Shown: in pieces, positions 45,281 through 55,137 of the stretch
Layout: every line of letters begins with the position of its first letter
Position numbering within the stretch: position 1 is the first letter of the stretch
Assembly (NCBI GenBank): GCA_031291445.1
Contig: JARLJA010000088.1
Span: 1-64,000 of the forward strand
Length of the DNA stretch: 64,000 nt
Reading direction: 5' to 3'
Source of the DNA: Xanthobacteraceae bacterium
GTDB taxonomy: Bacteria; Pseudomonadota; Alphaproteobacteria; Rhizobiales; Xanthobacteraceae
Translations under genes and position numbers: made by a program
Notes under the pieces: model-generated
The model's database searches: none
Told to the model about the DNA's origin: nothing
What the model saw: the letters and a program-made list of their open reading frames with translations, nothing else

Positions 45281-46411
45281 ATGAACGACCCAGCCAAGCC
45301 GCTCCGGATCCTGCACGCCGTCCGTGCCCCGGTCGGGGGAATCATCCGCCACATCCTCGACCTCGCCAACGGCCAGGCCAGGCTCGGGCACGAGGTGGGA
45401 ATCATCGCCGACAGCCTCACCGGCGGCGAGCGGGCCGACGCGGCCTTCAGCGAGATCGCGCCGCGGATGAAGCTCGGCATTCATAGGCTTCCCATCCACC
45501 GGCAGCCTCATCCCTCGGATGCCCTGGTCTGGGCCCGGTTCAACCGGCTCGCCGCGCGTCTGAAACCGGACGTGTTCCATGGCCACGGCGCCAAGGCCGG
45601 CGTCTTCGTCAGGCTGCGCGCGGCGTCTCGCGCGACCATTCGCGTCTACACCCCCCATGGCGGCTCTCTGCACTACGCGCCCGACACCCTCGAGGGCATG
45701 TTCTATCTCAGGCTCGAACGCCTGCTGATGAACCGGACCGAGCTGTTCCTGTTCGAGAGCGCCTTCGCCCGCGACACCTATGAGCGGCGCATCGGCTCGC
45801 CCCAGGGCCTCGTGCACTGCGTGTTCAATGGCGTTACCGCGGCCGAATTCGATCCGGTCGAGCTGGTGCAGGATCCGACCGACGTGGTCTATGTCGGCGA
45901 GTTCCGCCACATCAAGGGCGCCGACCTCCTGGTCGACGCGGTCGGCCGGCTGCGCGCCGACGGCAAACCCGTCACCCTGACGCTGGCCGGCGATGGCGAG
46001 GAAACCGCGGCGATCAAGGCCCAGGTCGAACGCCTCAAGCTCGGCAATGCCGTGCGGTTTGCCGGACACGTCAAGGCCCGCGTCGGCTTCGCCAAGGGCC
46101 GCCTGCTCGTGGTGCCGTCGCGGGGCGACTCGATGCCCTATGTGGTGATCGAAGCCGCCGCCGCGGGAATCCCGATGATCGCCGCCAATGTCGGCGGCAT
46201 TCCCGAGATCTTCGGTCCCCATGCCTCCGCCCTGTTCGCCGCCGGCAATCCCGGCGCCATGGCCGACGCCATCGCCGCCGCCATGGCGGACCCGGGCGCG
46301 ACCCGCGAACGCGCCCGGCAACTGCGCGAACGCATCTTCCAGCACTTCTCGCAGACCGCGATGGTCGAGGGCATCATGGCTGGCTACCGCGAAGTGTTTG
46401 CCAGGCGTTAA
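45281..46411 (+). CDS. Glycosyltransferase family 4
   Basis: 376 residues, GT-B fold. Early motif VGGIIRHILDLANGQARLGH, linker, then the C-terminal donor-binding part: VVYVGEFRHIKGADLLVDAV, LAGDGEE and the family motif PSRGDSMPYVVIEAAAAGIP with Glu residues eight apart. It adds a sugar to a lipid-linked repeat unit in the cytoplasm; linkage and sugar are not predictable. It starts two bases after the Wza-like gene and runs in the EPS locus. Confidence 0.9.
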   Translation: MNDPAKPLRILHAVRAPVGGIIRHILDLANGQARLGHEVGIIADSLTGGERADAAFSEIAPRMKLGIHRLPIHRQPHPSDALVWARFNRLAARLKPDVFHGHGAKAGVFVRLRAASRATIRVYTPHGGSLHYAPDTLEGMFYLRLERLLMNRTELFLFESAFARDTYERRIGSPQGLVHCVFNGVTAAEFDPVELVQDPTDVVYVGEFRHIKGADLLVDAVGRLRADGKPVTLTLAGDGEETAAIKAQVERLKLGNAVRFAGHVKARVGFAKGRLLVVPSRGDSMPYVVIEAAAAGIPMIAANVGGIPEIFGPHASALFAAGNPGAMADAIAAAMADPGATRERARQLRERIFQHFSQTAMVEGIMAGYREVFARR

Positions 46412-46519
46412 CCACCCCTTTCCCGATAACCAATTTTTGCGACTTTTCCGCTATGCGGTGGGCAGGGGGCGACCGCCCTCGTTCCGTGCGGCCGTGTCCG
46501 GCGCACAGGAGGTCTTGCC

Positions 46520-48067
46520 GTGGAACCCATCGACGCTCGCACCATGATCAATGCCGCGGCCGCGGGAGCAGCAGTCACCGCCGACGGCGCGCCGCGGGTC
46601 GAACGCCGGCGCCGGCTGTCCCCGGCCGCGCTCGACGTGGTCAACCAGAAGGTGCGCGCGGCCTATTCCCCGATCGTGATCGCCGGCGTGGTCCGCCTGG
46701 TCGACTTCGCGCTGATCGCGCTGTGCGGTCTCGCGGTCTATTTCAGCTACCCGGTGCATGTCAGCGGCTTCACCTGGGCCTATGTCTTCGCCGTCCTCGC
46801 GGTGGCGCTGGCCGCGGTGATCTGCTTCCAGGCCGCCGACATCTACGACATCCAGGTGTTTCGCGGCCAGCTCCAGCAGATGACGCGGATGATCTCGGCG
46901 TGGTGCCTGGTGTTTCTGCTGTTCATGGGCGCCTCGTTCCTGGCCAAGATCGGCGGCGAGGTCTCGCGGCTCTGGCTCTCGTGCTTCTTCTTCACGGGCA
47001 TGTTGCTCCTCATAGCCGAACGACTGACGCTGAGGGCCATGGTCCGCAAATGGGCGCGCGACGGCCGGCTCGACCGGCGCACCATCGTGGTCGGGGCCGA
47101 CAGCAATGGCGAGCAGCTGATCCTCGCGCTCAAGAACCAGGACGACTCCGACATCGACGTCCTCGGCGTGTTCGACGATCGCACCGATGCCCGCGCCCAG
47201 GAGACATGCGCGGGACTGCCCAGGCTCGGCAAGGTCGACGACATCGTCGAGTTCGCGCGGCGCACCCGCGTCGACCTGGTGCTGTTCGCGCTGCCGATCT
47301 CGGCCGAAACGCGCATCCTCGAGATGCTCAAGAAGCTGTGGGTGCTGCCGGTCGACATCCGGCTGTCGGCGCATACCAACAAGCTGCGCTTCCGGCCGCG
47401 CTCGTATTCCTATCTCGGCAAGGTCCCGACCCTCGACGTCTTCGAACAGCCGATCACCGACTGGGACATGGTGATGAAATGGATGTTCGACCATGCGGTC
47501 GGCGCGCTGATGCTGCTGGCGCTGTCGCCGGTGCTGGCGCTGGTCGCGCTTGCGATCAAGCTCGACAGCCCGGGACCGGTGCTGTTCCGCCAGAAGCGCT
47601 TCGGCTTCAACAACGAGCGCATCGACGTCTTCAAGTTCCGCTCGCTCTATCATCACCAGGCCGACCCGACGGCTTCGAAGGTGGTCACCAAGAACGACCC
47701 GCGCGTCACCCGGGTCGGTCGCTTCATCCGCAAGACCAGCCTCGACGAGCTGCCCCAGCTCTTCAATGTCGTGTTCAAGGGCAACCTCTCGCTGGTCGGA
47801 CCGCGCCCGCACGCGGTGCTGGGCAAGGTCGAGAACCAGATGTTCGACGAGGCGGTCGACGGCTACTTCGCCCGGCACCGCGTCAAGCCCGGCATCACCG
47901 GGTGGGCCCAGATCAACGGCTGGCGCGGCGAAATCGACAACGCCGAAAAGATCCAGAAGCGAGTTGAGTTCGACCTCTACTACATCGAGAACTGGTCGGT
48001 GCTGTTCGACCTCTACATTCTGTTCAAGACCCCGATGGCCTTGTTGAAGACGGAGAATGCGTACTGA
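46520..48067 (+). CDS. Undecaprenyl-phosphate sugar-1-phosphate transferase (WcaJ/ExoY-like)
   Basis: Starts the repeat unit by moving a hexose-1-phosphate from a UDP-sugar to undecaprenyl phosphate. 515 residues: four to five membrane segments (about 50-185), a CoA-binding-like Rossmann domain ([20 protein letters not shown]), a further segment near residue 325, and the catalytic C-terminal domain with [39 protein letters not shown] and [16 protein letters not shown]. This is the full polyisoprenyl-phosphate hexose-1-phosphate transferase layout. The sugar is likely glucose or galactose, not proven. Confidence 0.9.
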   Translation: MEPIDARTMINAAAAGAAVTADGAPRVERRRRLSPAALDVVNQKVRAAYSPIVIAGVVRLVDFALIALCGLAVYFSYPVHVSGFTWAYVFAVLAVALAAVICFQAADIYDIQVFRGQLQQMTRMISAWCLVFLLFMGASFLAKIGGEVSRLWLSCFFFTGMLLLIAERLTLRAMVRKWARDGRLDRRTIVVGADSNGEQLILALKNQDDSDIDVLGVFDDRTDARAQETCAGLPRLGKVDDIVEFARRTRVDLVLFALPISAETRILEMLKKLWVLPVDIRLSAHTNKLRFRPRSYSYLGKVPTLDVFEQPITDWDMVMKWMFDHAVGALMLLALSPVLALVALAIKLDSPGPVLFRQKRFGFNNERIDVFKFRSLYHHQADPTASKVVTKNDPRVTRVGRFIRKTSLDELPQLFNVVFKGNLSLVGPRPHAVLGKVENQMFDEAVDGYFARHRVKPGITGWAQINGWRGEIDNAEKIQKRVEFDLYYIENWSVLFDLYILFKTPMALLKTENAY

Positions 48068-48207
48068 ACGGCTGGCGCGGCCCGCCCCGGTTTGGGGCGC
48101 CGTCGAGGTCGCCGAAACGTGGCGTGGTGGTGTGTCCTCGAGCTTCCGGCGTGACGGCGTCCCGTCGTCGATCAAGGCCGGAGCGATCGAGATCCAATGA
48201 GCAACCG

Positions 48208-49488
48208 ATGACAGCAGGCATGGCGGAGTCACAAGCGGATCCGGCCCGGACCGTCACCGTCGTGCCGGGCGTGACCGCCGTCCAGCACGGCCTGTTGTGG
48301 CTCGTCGGCTTCTGCGGCGCCATCGCGATCATCGAGCCCAGCCCCTACGAAGTGGCGATCCTCATCATGATCGCCTTCTTCTCGACCACCGGGCTGCGCC
48401 TGCGGCCGCAGTTTCTGTCCCTGATCACCCTGCTGTTCCTGGTCAACATCGGCTACACCATCTGCGCCGCCTCGCTCATGGACCGGCCCGAGATCGTGAG
48501 CTGGATCTTCACCTCATGGTATCTGGCGGTCTCCGCGGTGTTCTTCGCCATGGTCGCGGCCGAGGACACCTTCGCCCGGCTCGACGCGCTGCGCCGCGGC
48601 CTGCTGGCTGCCGGGCTGGTCGCCTCCCTCGCCGGGCTCGCGGGCTATTTTCACCTGGTGCCGGGCCACCCCGACATCTTCACGCTCTATGGCCGCGCCG
48701 CCGGCACCTTCAAGGATCCCAACGTGCTGGGAGCCTTCCTGATCCTGCCGGCGCTGTTCGCGCTGCAGGGCGTCGTCGCCGATCCGTTCGGCAAGGCGGC
48801 GCGCGGCACCGTCACGCTGGGCATCATCAGCCTCGCGGTGCTGCTGTCGTTCTCCCGCGCCGCGTGGGGCCAGCTGGTGTTCACGTCGACCTTCCTGCTG
48901 ATCCTGATGTATATCACCAGCCCGTCGCCGACGGCGCGGGCGCGGCTGGTCACGGTCGCCATCATCGGTGCCGCGGCGGCGGCCGGCGCCCTCGTCGTGC
49001 TGCTGTCCTTCGAATCGATCGGCAACCTGTTCAAGGAGCGCGCCGCCCTCGAGCAGAGCTACGACGCCGGTCGGTTCGGACGCTTCGGTCGCTACTTTCT
49101 CGGCTTCGAGATGGCGCTCGACCTGCCATTGGGCATCGGCCCGCTGCAGTTCAACAAGTACTTCCCCGAGGATACCCACAACTCCTATCTCAACGCCTTC
49201 ATGTCGGGCGGCTGGATCTCGGGCATCTGCTATCCGGCGCTGATCCTTCCCACCGTCGCCCTCGGCTTTCGGCACGTGTTCGTCCGCGTGCCCTGGCAAC
49301 GGGCCTATCTCGCGGTGTTCGCGGCCTTTCTCGGAACGGTGGGGGAAAGCTTCATCATCGACACCGACCACTGGCGTCATTTCTGGATGATGCTCGGCCT
49401 GATGTGGGGCATGTTCGCGGCCGCCGCGCGCTATCGCGCGCGCCCGCGCGATCCCGGCGGCGCGCTTGCACCGCGGATCTCCGCGTAA
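48208..49488 (+). CDS. O-antigen ligase/polymerase family membrane protein
   Basis: 426 residues from ATG 48208 (ATG 48220 is close by). About ten to eleven membrane segments, with the large periplasmic loop of Wzy_C/O-antigen ligase proteins after residue 270 (YDAGRFGRFGRYFLGFEMAL, GIGPLQFNKYFPEDTHNSYL). The HNSYL pattern matches the His that is functionally important in the family. It probably polymerises or ligates the repeat units of this exopolysaccharide. It is the last gene of the EPS operon. Confidence 0.85.
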   Translation: MTAGMAESQADPARTVTVVPGVTAVQHGLLWLVGFCGAIAIIEPSPYEVAILIMIAFFSTTGLRLRPQFLSLITLLFLVNIGYTICAASLMDRPEIVSWIFTSWYLAVSAVFFAMVAAEDTFARLDALRRGLLAAGLVASLAGLAGYFHLVPGHPDIFTLYGRAAGTFKDPNVLGAFLILPALFALQGVVADPFGKAARGTVTLGIISLAVLLSFSRAAWGQLVFTSTFLLILMYITSPSPTARARLVTVAIIGAAAAAGALVVLLSFESIGNLFKERAALEQSYDAGRFGRFGRYFLGFEMALDLPLGIGPLQFNKYFPEDTHNSYLNAFMSGGWISGICYPALILPTVALGFRHVFVRVPWQRAYLAVFAAFLGTVGESFIIDTDHWRHFWMMLGLMWGMFAAAARYRARPRDPGGALAPRISA

Positions 49489-49523
49489 GCTCCGGGCCGC
49501 GCCCCGAGCCTAGCGGGCCTTCG

Positions 49524-49952
49524 TCATTTCCACGGCGTGACGGTCGGCACCTTGTCGGTCGCCGCCGGCATGTCGACGGTCTTGAAGTCCGCCGGGCTGA
49601 CGATCTCCAGGTATTCCATGTCCGGAGAGTAATCGAACAGGTAGTGGACGATGCCGGGCCGCTGATGCACGCAGTCGCCTGCCTCGACCAGGGTCACCTT
49701 GTCCTCATACATGAACTTGGCCCAGCCCTTCATCATCAGCACGATCTGGAAGTTGCAGTCGTGACGGTGCCACCCCGTGCCGTCGGTCGGCGGCATGTTG
49801 GCCTTGACGAGGTGGGCGATCACCTGGCCGCCGGTGGCATCGGCGATGCCCAGATCGCGATAGAGAAAGAAATCGCGCAGGCCTCCACTCTTGTACTCGG
49901 TGTCACCTGGCTTGACGTGGGAGAACTTGCTGACGACGGCATGCGTATTCAT
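49524..49952 (-). CDS. Cupin domain protein
   Basis: 142 residues from ATG at 49952, with a perfect GGAGG upstream. A single cupin: motif 1 GTGWHRHDCNFQIVLMMKG (two His), and motif 2 AGDCVHQRPGIVHYLFDYSP (two His), enough to bind a metal. Substrate or reaction cannot be inferred. It is a soluble protein. The gene is convergent with the EPS operon and isolated. Confidence 0.85.
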   Translation of the reverse strand: MNTHAVVSKFSHVKPGDTEYKSGGLRDFFLYRDLGIADATGGQVIAHLVKANMPPTDGTGWHRHDCNFQIVLMMKGWAKFMYEDKVTLVEAGDCVHQRPGIVHYLFDYSPDMEYLEIVSPADFKTVDMPAATDKVPTVTPWK

Positions 49953-50248
49953 CGCGGGCCTCCACTTGGCTTTTCTCATGCTGGCGGTTCGACGCCGTTC
50001 TGGCGCGAGGCGTGCCGGCGCCGGGCAACCATGCGAAATCCACGCCAGTTGATGCGACCGCGAATGAAGCGCGGCCGAGCCGCGCCGGCCTGCGCCTAAA
50101 TCGCTTCCCCCGATAGAACTTAGCGATGATCCGTCGGCCGCCGGCGCCGACACGGCGCTGGGCGCACCTTGTCCGCCACTGACTCTGGATTGGGCAGATC
50201 GCGAGGCATCCTCAGGCAGTGGGAATGCCGCCGTCGCAGGCACTCTGC
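49953..50248. other. Intergenic region upstream of the cupin gene
   Basis: 296 bases without a supported gene. It contains the cupin promoter and the 3' end of the glutathione S-transferase transcript. No hairpin or motif stood out. Confidence 0.4.
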
Positions 50249-50902
50249 CTAGAAATCGACCTCGAGCTCCTCGATCTCGGTCGGCTCGAGTTTCGCCGCA
50301 GCGAGCCATTCCTGCATCTCCGGCAGCCCCATGATGACATCGCCGTAGGTCGCGAGCCGGCCCGGGAGCTTGACGTCGTAGGTCTTGAAGCGGGTTACCA
50401 CCGGCGCGTACATGGCGTCGGCCATGGTGCGCGAGCCAAACAGGAACGGGCCGCCGGACTCGGCCAGACATTCATTCCAGATGGTCATGATCCGGTCGAT
50501 GTCGGCCTGGGCCCGCGACCAGATCTTGAAGCCGGGGAAATGGCCCTTGAGATTGACCGGCAGCGACGCCCGCAGGTTGGCGAAGCCGGAGTGGATTTCG
50601 CCGCAAATCGAGCGGCACCGCGCCCGATGCAGGCGATCGGACGGCAAAAGCCCGGCATCCGGCCTGATTTCGTTGAGGTACTCGGCGATCGCCAGCGTGT
50701 CCCACACCACCGCGCCCTCATGGCGCAGGCAGGGCACCAGAATGGACGACGACAGCAGCAGGATCTCGGCCTTGGCGGCGGCGTCGTCGGGCGACACCAC
50801 GATCTCGTCGAAGTCGAGACCGGCGAAGCGGGCCAGCAGCCAGCCGCGCAGGGACCAGGACGAGTAGTTCTTGCTGCTGATGGTGAGGGACGCCCTCGAC
50901 AT
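50249..50902 (-). CDS. Glutathione S-transferase family protein
   Basis: 217 residues from ATG at 50902, with GGAGGATAT upstream. Thioredoxin-like N-terminal domain: LTISSKNYSSWSLRGWLLAR (Ser in the active-site region), VSPDD, ILVPCLRHEGAVVWDTLAIAEYL with the cis-Pro and the glutathione-binding TxAI motif. An all-helical C-terminal domain follows. Members conjugate glutathione or act in redox and degradation pathways; no substrate is indicated. It is divergent from phaZ. Confidence 0.88.
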   Translation of the reverse strand: MSRASLTISSKNYSSWSLRGWLLARFAGLDFDEIVVSPDDAAAKAEILLLSSSILVPCLRHEGAVVWDTLAIAEYLNEIRPDAGLLPSDRLHRARCRSICGEIHSGFANLRASLPVNLKGHFPGFKIWSRAQADIDRIMTIWNECLAESGGPFLFGSRTMADAMYAPVVTRFKTYDVKLPGRLATYGDVIMGLPEMQEWLAAAKLEPTEIEELEVDF

Positions 50903-51088
50903 GGCCCGATATCCTCCCTTTGGCGCCGATCCCGGCACCCTCCGCCGGCGTGCGGCCTCGGCCTGGTTCGCCCCCGGCCACAAGCGCTATTGAGCAAGCT
51001 CCGTGCCAGCCGTCGGGCCAAATGTTGATCCTAGCTGGCTCTGAACTTGCATGATACGGGTCAGGGGACAACCTGCCGGACATGCTGA

Positions 51089-52303
51089 ATGCTCTACCAG
51101 GCCTTTGAAAACTACAATGCGCTGACGGCACCGATCCGTGGCGGCGCCGCGGCGGCCATGCAGGCCTTGCGCCTCCTGCCGACCGGTCTGCAGTCGGCGC
51201 ACCTGCCCCGCATCGCCGCGGCGCTCGAACTGATCTCCCGCAGTTCGCTGACCTACAAGCGGCCGCCGTACGGCATCCAGCCGGTCCGGGTCGGCAACCG
51301 CAGCTACGACGTCGTCGAGGAGCCGGCCTTCGCCACCGCCTTCGGCACCCTGCTGCGCTTCAAGAAGGTCGACGCGCCGGAGCAGCCCCGCGTGCTGCTG
51401 GTGGCGCCGATGTCGGGCCATTTCGCGACGCTGCTGCGCAACACCGTGCAAACGCTGCTGCAGGATCACGACGTCTACATCACCGACTGGCACAACCCGC
51501 GCGACATCCCGCTGAGCGCCGGCGAGTTCGCGCTCGCGGATTACACCGATCACCTGATTACGTTCCTCGAAAAACTCGGGCGCGGCGCCCACATGGTCGC
51601 GATCTGCCAGCCCTCGGTGTCGGCACTGGCGGCGGCCGCGCTGATGTCGGAGGACGACCACCCTGCCCGACCGGCCAGCCTGACCCTGATGGCCGGCCCG
51701 ATCGACACCCGCGTCCAGCCCACGCGGGTCAACGAATTCGCCAAGAGCAAATCGCTGCGCTGGTTCGAGCAGAACATGATCAACACCGTGCCGCTGCAGT
51801 GCGCCGGCGCGCTGCGCAAGGTGTATCCGGGATTCGTGCAGGTCACCGCCTTCGTTTCGATGAACCTCGACCGCCACGTGAAGTCGCACCTCGATCTGCT
51901 CGAGCATCTCGCCAACGGCGACAGCGAGAAGGCCGAGGCCATCAAGACGTTCTACGACGAGTATTTTGCGGTCATGGACCTGCCGGGAGCGTTCTACATC
52001 GAGACCATCCGGGATGTCTTCCATGACCATCTGTTGCCGCAGGGGAAGCTGCAGCATCGCGGGCGCACGGTAAATCCGGCGGCGGTGAGCCGCATGGGGC
52101 TGCTGACGGTGGAAGGCGAAAAGGACGACATCTGCTCGATCGGCCAGACCGTCGTCGCGCAGGACCTCTGCACCTCGGTGCGGCAATATCGCAAGATGCA
52201 CCACATGCAGGCCGGCGTCGGCCACTACGGAGTGTTCAGCGGGCGGCGCTGGAATACGGAAATCTATCCCCTGCTGCGCGACTTCATTCACCTCAACTCC
52301 TGA
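51089..52303 (+). CDS. phaZ: Intracellular poly(3-hydroxybutyrate) depolymerase
   Basis: 404 residues, the length of the PhaZ1-type intracellular depolymerase. These enzymes mobilise stored PHB granules. The lipase-box-like nucleophile is a Cys: Cys173 in VAICQPSVSA, as in the Cupriavidus and rhizobial enzymes. Other signatures are LLVAPMSGHFATLLRNTV, VYITDWHNPRDIPL, LEHLANGD and the C-terminal His region VGHYGVFSGRRWNTEIYP. The N-terminus MLYQAFENYNALTAPIR is typical. It supports a carbon-storing alphaproteobacterium. Confidence 0.95.
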   Translation: MLYQAFENYNALTAPIRGGAAAAMQALRLLPTGLQSAHLPRIAAALELISRSSLTYKRPPYGIQPVRVGNRSYDVVEEPAFATAFGTLLRFKKVDAPEQPRVLLVAPMSGHFATLLRNTVQTLLQDHDVYITDWHNPRDIPLSAGEFALADYTDHLITFLEKLGRGAHMVAICQPSVSALAAAALMSEDDHPARPASLTLMAGPIDTRVQPTRVNEFAKSKSLRWFEQNMINTVPLQCAGALRKVYPGFVQVTAFVSMNLDRHVKSHLDLLEHLANGDSEKAEAIKTFYDEYFAVMDLPGAFYIETIRDVFHDHLLPQGKLQHRGRTVNPAAVSRMGLLTVEGEKDDICSIGQTVVAQDLCTSVRQYRKMHHMQAGVGHYGVFSGRRWNTEIYPLLRDFIHLNS

Positions 52304-52819
52304 AGTGCCGTCGTTCGTAAGGTCGCATGACGTGCCGCGGCGCGCCCAGCGAATCTCCGCCGCTTGAACCTTTGTCAGCGCCGGTAGCTCCGCAAGGCCG
52401 GCTGCAATCCGCCACCGAGCACCAGGCTGACAGCCGCGCGGGGCGCGCTCCGCGGAGTGGGCCTCCGCGACGGACGCGACCGAACCAGCAAGACATCGAC
52501 GGTCCGCCCCATGCGCCCGGCGATCAGTGGGGCGGCGTGCGCAAATGACCACACGACAAACACCACGGCAGCTACGGCCCCAAGCGCGGCGAGGAGAACG
52601 GTGAGCACGATGCCGTCTAACAGGAGCATGGTCGGGTCCCTCTCGTGCTTGCGCCTCGTCCCTTTCCTGGGTCGTTTTCAGCAATCATTCGGTTCGCAAC
52701 ATGTTCCAGAGATTCGGCGACCAAATTGCGACGGCGTCAAGCTGAAGCGTCACTGCAGCGCACAAACGCGTGAGCTCGGAGGGTCGCCAGGCCACGGGTA
52801 ACCCTTTGGCAACCAATTG
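52304..52819. other. Mostly non-coding region after phaZ
   Basis: About 516 bases, GC-rich, that contain only one possible small gene (52375-52629, minus). No hairpin terminator for phaZ was found. The right part must contain the promoter of the next plus-strand gene. Confidence 0.4.
52375..52629 (-). CDS. Possible small membrane protein
   Basis: 84 codons from ATG 52629 with GAGAGGGAC upstream. The first 35 residues form a membrane segment (LLLDGIVLTVLLAALGAVAA then VVFVVWSFA), the rest is basic and Arg/Pro-rich. No family recognised, and such arginine-rich ORFs arise by chance in GC-rich DNA. The N-terminus and ribosome site make it plausible but unproven. Confidence 0.35.
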   Translation of the reverse strand: MLLLDGIVLTVLLAALGAVAAVVFVVWSFAHAAPLIAGRMGRTVDVLLVRSRPSRRPTPRSAPRAAVSLVLGGGLQPALRSYRR

Positions 52820-53761
52820 ATGGTGACTGTTTCCTCACCATTATCTGGAGACTTGATCGTGACCGAGCCAAGCGCCGAATTCGACCGCGATGCCAACCGC
52901 GACATTGAGTCCGACCAGCCCGCCACAAATTCGGACAGCATGGCTGACGCGAATGGCGACCACGCAATCAGCACGAGCTCACCGGCCGACGCCGGCGCGG
53001 CGGCAGTTGGTTCGCCGTCGTCCAACATCATGATCCTGTGGCCGGAGCCGTCCGACTTCTCCGCCCGCGCCTCCTCCCGTGAACGCGCCAACGATCCCCA
53101 GCCAGCGCGGCCGTCGGCGCGGCGGCGCCGGCGCGTGGCGATCGCCGCGATGGCGGCCCTCGCCGCCCTGTGCGGAGCCGCCGGCGGCTCGCTCGCGACC
53201 TTCGCCATTGGCAAGCTGACCGGCGCGGCCGTGATGCCCGCGGTCACAGCGGACGCCGAGAGCAACGCCCGCGTCCGGGACGCCCTCGCACGCGTCACCG
53301 CTGACGTCGGCGGCCTGCGAGCCGATTTCGATCGCGCGAGCCACGTCCGTACCGCCCAGATCACCAAGTTCGGCGACCGCCTCGACAAGGTCGAGAAGTC
53401 GCAGGACGACACCGTCGTCCGCCTGGCCAAGCTGAGCGAGGCGCAGGACAAGCTCCAGGACAAGGCTCAGGACCGGATGCACACGGCGGCGGCACCTGCG
53501 CCGGCCGATGTTACGGGATCGATTTCCTCCGCGGTTGCGCCGAAGGGCGATCTGCGGGTCGATCCGAAGAGGCCCCAGGTGGTCGAGGGCTGGACGCTCA
53601 GTCAGGTGACCAACGGCGGCGCCATCGTCCGTGGCCCCGACGGCCTGTACGAGGCGTTTCCCGGCGATCCGTTGCCGGGCATCGGTCGCGTCGACGCGGT
53701 TCGCTACCAGGACGGCCGCTGGGTGGTGATGACGCCGAAAGGCGTGATCATCCACCGCTGA
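52820..53761 (+). CDS. Single-pass membrane protein with coiled coil, unknown
   Basis: 313 residues from ATG 52820 (a TTG precedes it by one codon). The cytoplasmic N-terminus (about 1-100) is acidic with a basic end (RPSARRRRR), one membrane segment lies near 107-130, then a Leu/Asp/Lys-rich coiled coil (KFGDRLDKVEKSQDDTVVRL) and a C-terminal small beta domain (about 245-313; GWTLSQVTNGGAIVRGPDGL) ending VVMTPKGVIIHR. The layout suggests a periplasmic anchored factor. No name can be given. It stands alone. Confidence 0.7.
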   Translation: MVTVSSPLSGDLIVTEPSAEFDRDANRDIESDQPATNSDSMADANGDHAISTSSPADAGAAAVGSPSSNIMILWPEPSDFSARASSRERANDPQPARPSARRRRRVAIAAMAALAALCGAAGGSLATFAIGKLTGAAVMPAVTADAESNARVRDALARVTADVGGLRADFDRASHVRTAQITKFGDRLDKVEKSQDDTVVRLAKLSEAQDKLQDKAQDRMHTAAAPAPADVTGSISSAVAPKGDLRVDPKRPQVVEGWTLSQVTNGGAIVRGPDGLYEAFPGDPLPGIGRVDAVRYQDGRWVVMTPKGVIIHR

Positions 53762-53794
53762 AGCGGCGCAAATCCCTGGACGTCGTCCCTCGGC

Positions 53795-54058
53795 TCACGC
53801 CGGCGATGGCGCGCCTTGCCGTCGCGGGTGGCTGGCGCGATAGGCGCGCTGGCGACACGCGTTACAGCAGAACCGCACGTTTGTTCGCCGCGGCACGAAG
53901 CTCTTGCCGCACGTTGCGCAGACCTGCTCGAGGCGGAGGCTGGCTTGGCGAAGCCGCCACCGCTCCACGTAGCAGGCATGGCAGAACCCGCGGATGATGA
54001 ATCCCCTGCGCTTTGGCTTGACGTCCCCACACGCGACGCACGCGATTTGATTTGACAT
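53795..54058 (-). CDS. Small Cys-rich (double zinc-finger) protein
   Basis: 87 residues. Four CxxC-type sites are visible: Cys7/Cys10, Cys26/Cys29, Cys47/Cys50 and Cys64-Cys65/Cys68, giving two treble-clef or zinc-ribbon fingers, with basic spacing and tail. That suggests nucleic acid or protein binding. The end of the gene is close to the stop of the coiled-coil membrane protein (convergent). A perfect 10-base inverted repeat lies 15 bases upstream (54073-54106) and could control it. No family name is certain. Confidence 0.7.
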   Translation of the reverse strand: MSNQIACVACGDVKPKRRGFIIRGFCHACYVERWRLRQASLRLEQVCATCGKSFVPRRTNVRFCCNACRQRAYRASHPRRQGAPSPA

Positions 54059-54389
54059 GACCGATCAAAATAAATTGTTTCCCCGGTTCCGTTATTGGAA
54101 ACAATTCAGGCCGGTCCATGAACCCATTGGGGCGGGTCCAAGAAACAATCGGGCGGGTCGGTGACGCCTGGACGGCGAAACGTGGCGAAGCTGGGTCAAG
54201 GGATGGCGGCATAGCGACGCTGCAGCACCGGGCGCGATGACAGCGGTAGGTTCGGATGGACGGCCAGCCTCGCGAGCGACGGCCGCACCAGCCTGGTGCG
54301 GTGCATCCGCGGCCGCGGAAGCCCGCGGCGGACCGATGGCCAGGTGTCACGAGCTTCCGAACAGCAAAGGCGTTGGCAGGCGGGGCGCG
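54059..54389. other. Intergenic region between zinc-finger gene and cynS
   Basis: 331 bases with no supported gene. It holds the 54073-54106 inverted repeat, a further GAAACAAT copy (54142-54149) flanked by two GGGCGGGTC words (54131, 54151), and a GC-rich 3' stretch following the cyanase gene. Confidence 0.5.
54073..54106. promoter_or_regulatory. Perfect 10-base inverted repeat, possible operator
   Basis: AATTGTTTCC (54073-54082) and GGAAACAATT (54097-54106) with a 14-base spacer, 15 bases upstream of the zinc-finger gene start. The position and symmetry fit a repressor site. A third half-site-like GAAACAAT is at 54142. The binding protein is unknown. Confidence 0.5.
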
Positions 54390-54872
54390 CTAGCCTTCCT
54401 TGAAGCCATATTCCGGCACGTTGCCGCTCGCGCCGTAATACTTGTAGGGCAAGAACTTGCCCGACATGGTGATCTTGACCCGATCGCCCTTGGGATTGGG
54501 CAGGCGCTCCATCACCATGTCGAAGTCGATGGCCGACATGATGCCGTCGCCGTATTCCTCCTCGATCAGGGCCTTCCACGCCGGTCCGTTGATCATGACG
54601 AGTTCGTAGAAGCGGTAGATCAACGGATCGGTCGGCGGCATCGGCGTGCCGCGCATCGGCGTTTCGTTCAGCATCGCGATCTCGGACCGCGACAGCCCGA
54701 AGAGGTCGCCCGCCTTCTCCGCCTGCGGCTTCGTCAGCTTCATCTGGCCCAGGATCGCCCCGACGATCAGGACTTCGGAATATCCGCCGATCTGGTCGCA
54801 GATGTGTTTCCAGCTCCAGCCATTGTCACGCTTGATGTCGAGCAGTTTCTCGGTCAGGTCGGATCGCTTCAT
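54390..54872 (-). CDS. cynS: Cyanase (cyanate hydratase)
   Basis: Converts cyanate and bicarbonate to ammonia and CO2. 160 residues from ATG at 54872, with GGAG upstream; the frame is open for six more codons. The catalytic residues Arg87, Glu90 and Ser113 keep the exact spacing of the E. coli enzyme (Arg96, Glu99, Ser122), in YRFYELVMINGPAWKALIEE and DGIMSAIDF. The C-terminal PYKYYGASGNVPEYGF is complete. It supplies ammonia, which suits the nitrogen theme of glnBA, but no shared regulation is seen. No cynT or cynR is adjacent. Confidence 0.95.
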   Translation of the reverse strand: MKRSDLTEKLLDIKRDNGWSWKHICDQIGGYSEVLIVGAILGQMKLTKPQAEKAGDLFGLSRSEIAMLNETPMRGTPMPPTDPLIYRFYELVMINGPAWKALIEEEYGDGIMSAIDFDMVMERLPNPKGDRVKITMSGKFLPYKYYGASGNVPEYGFKEG

Positions 54873-55137
54873 CAGGGGGTCTCCTCTCACAGCAGATGGG
54901 ATTTTCCGGGAATGGCGGGCACGGCCGCGATCATCGTCGGTCCGGCGAGCCCCGGACGGACGACCGGGACGAGGCGGGGACTGCGGTCCCCTGTCTGTTC
55001 GATCCCGCGGTCATCGTCCCGGTCCCTCGGCAGTGGATTGTCGACAATTTCCGCCTGCAGCACGCCCAACAGTGTGGCCAATTCGCGCCGGCCTGCCAAT
55101 AGTATCCCCACGCGCAATCGCACCGGGAGAGTGTCGC

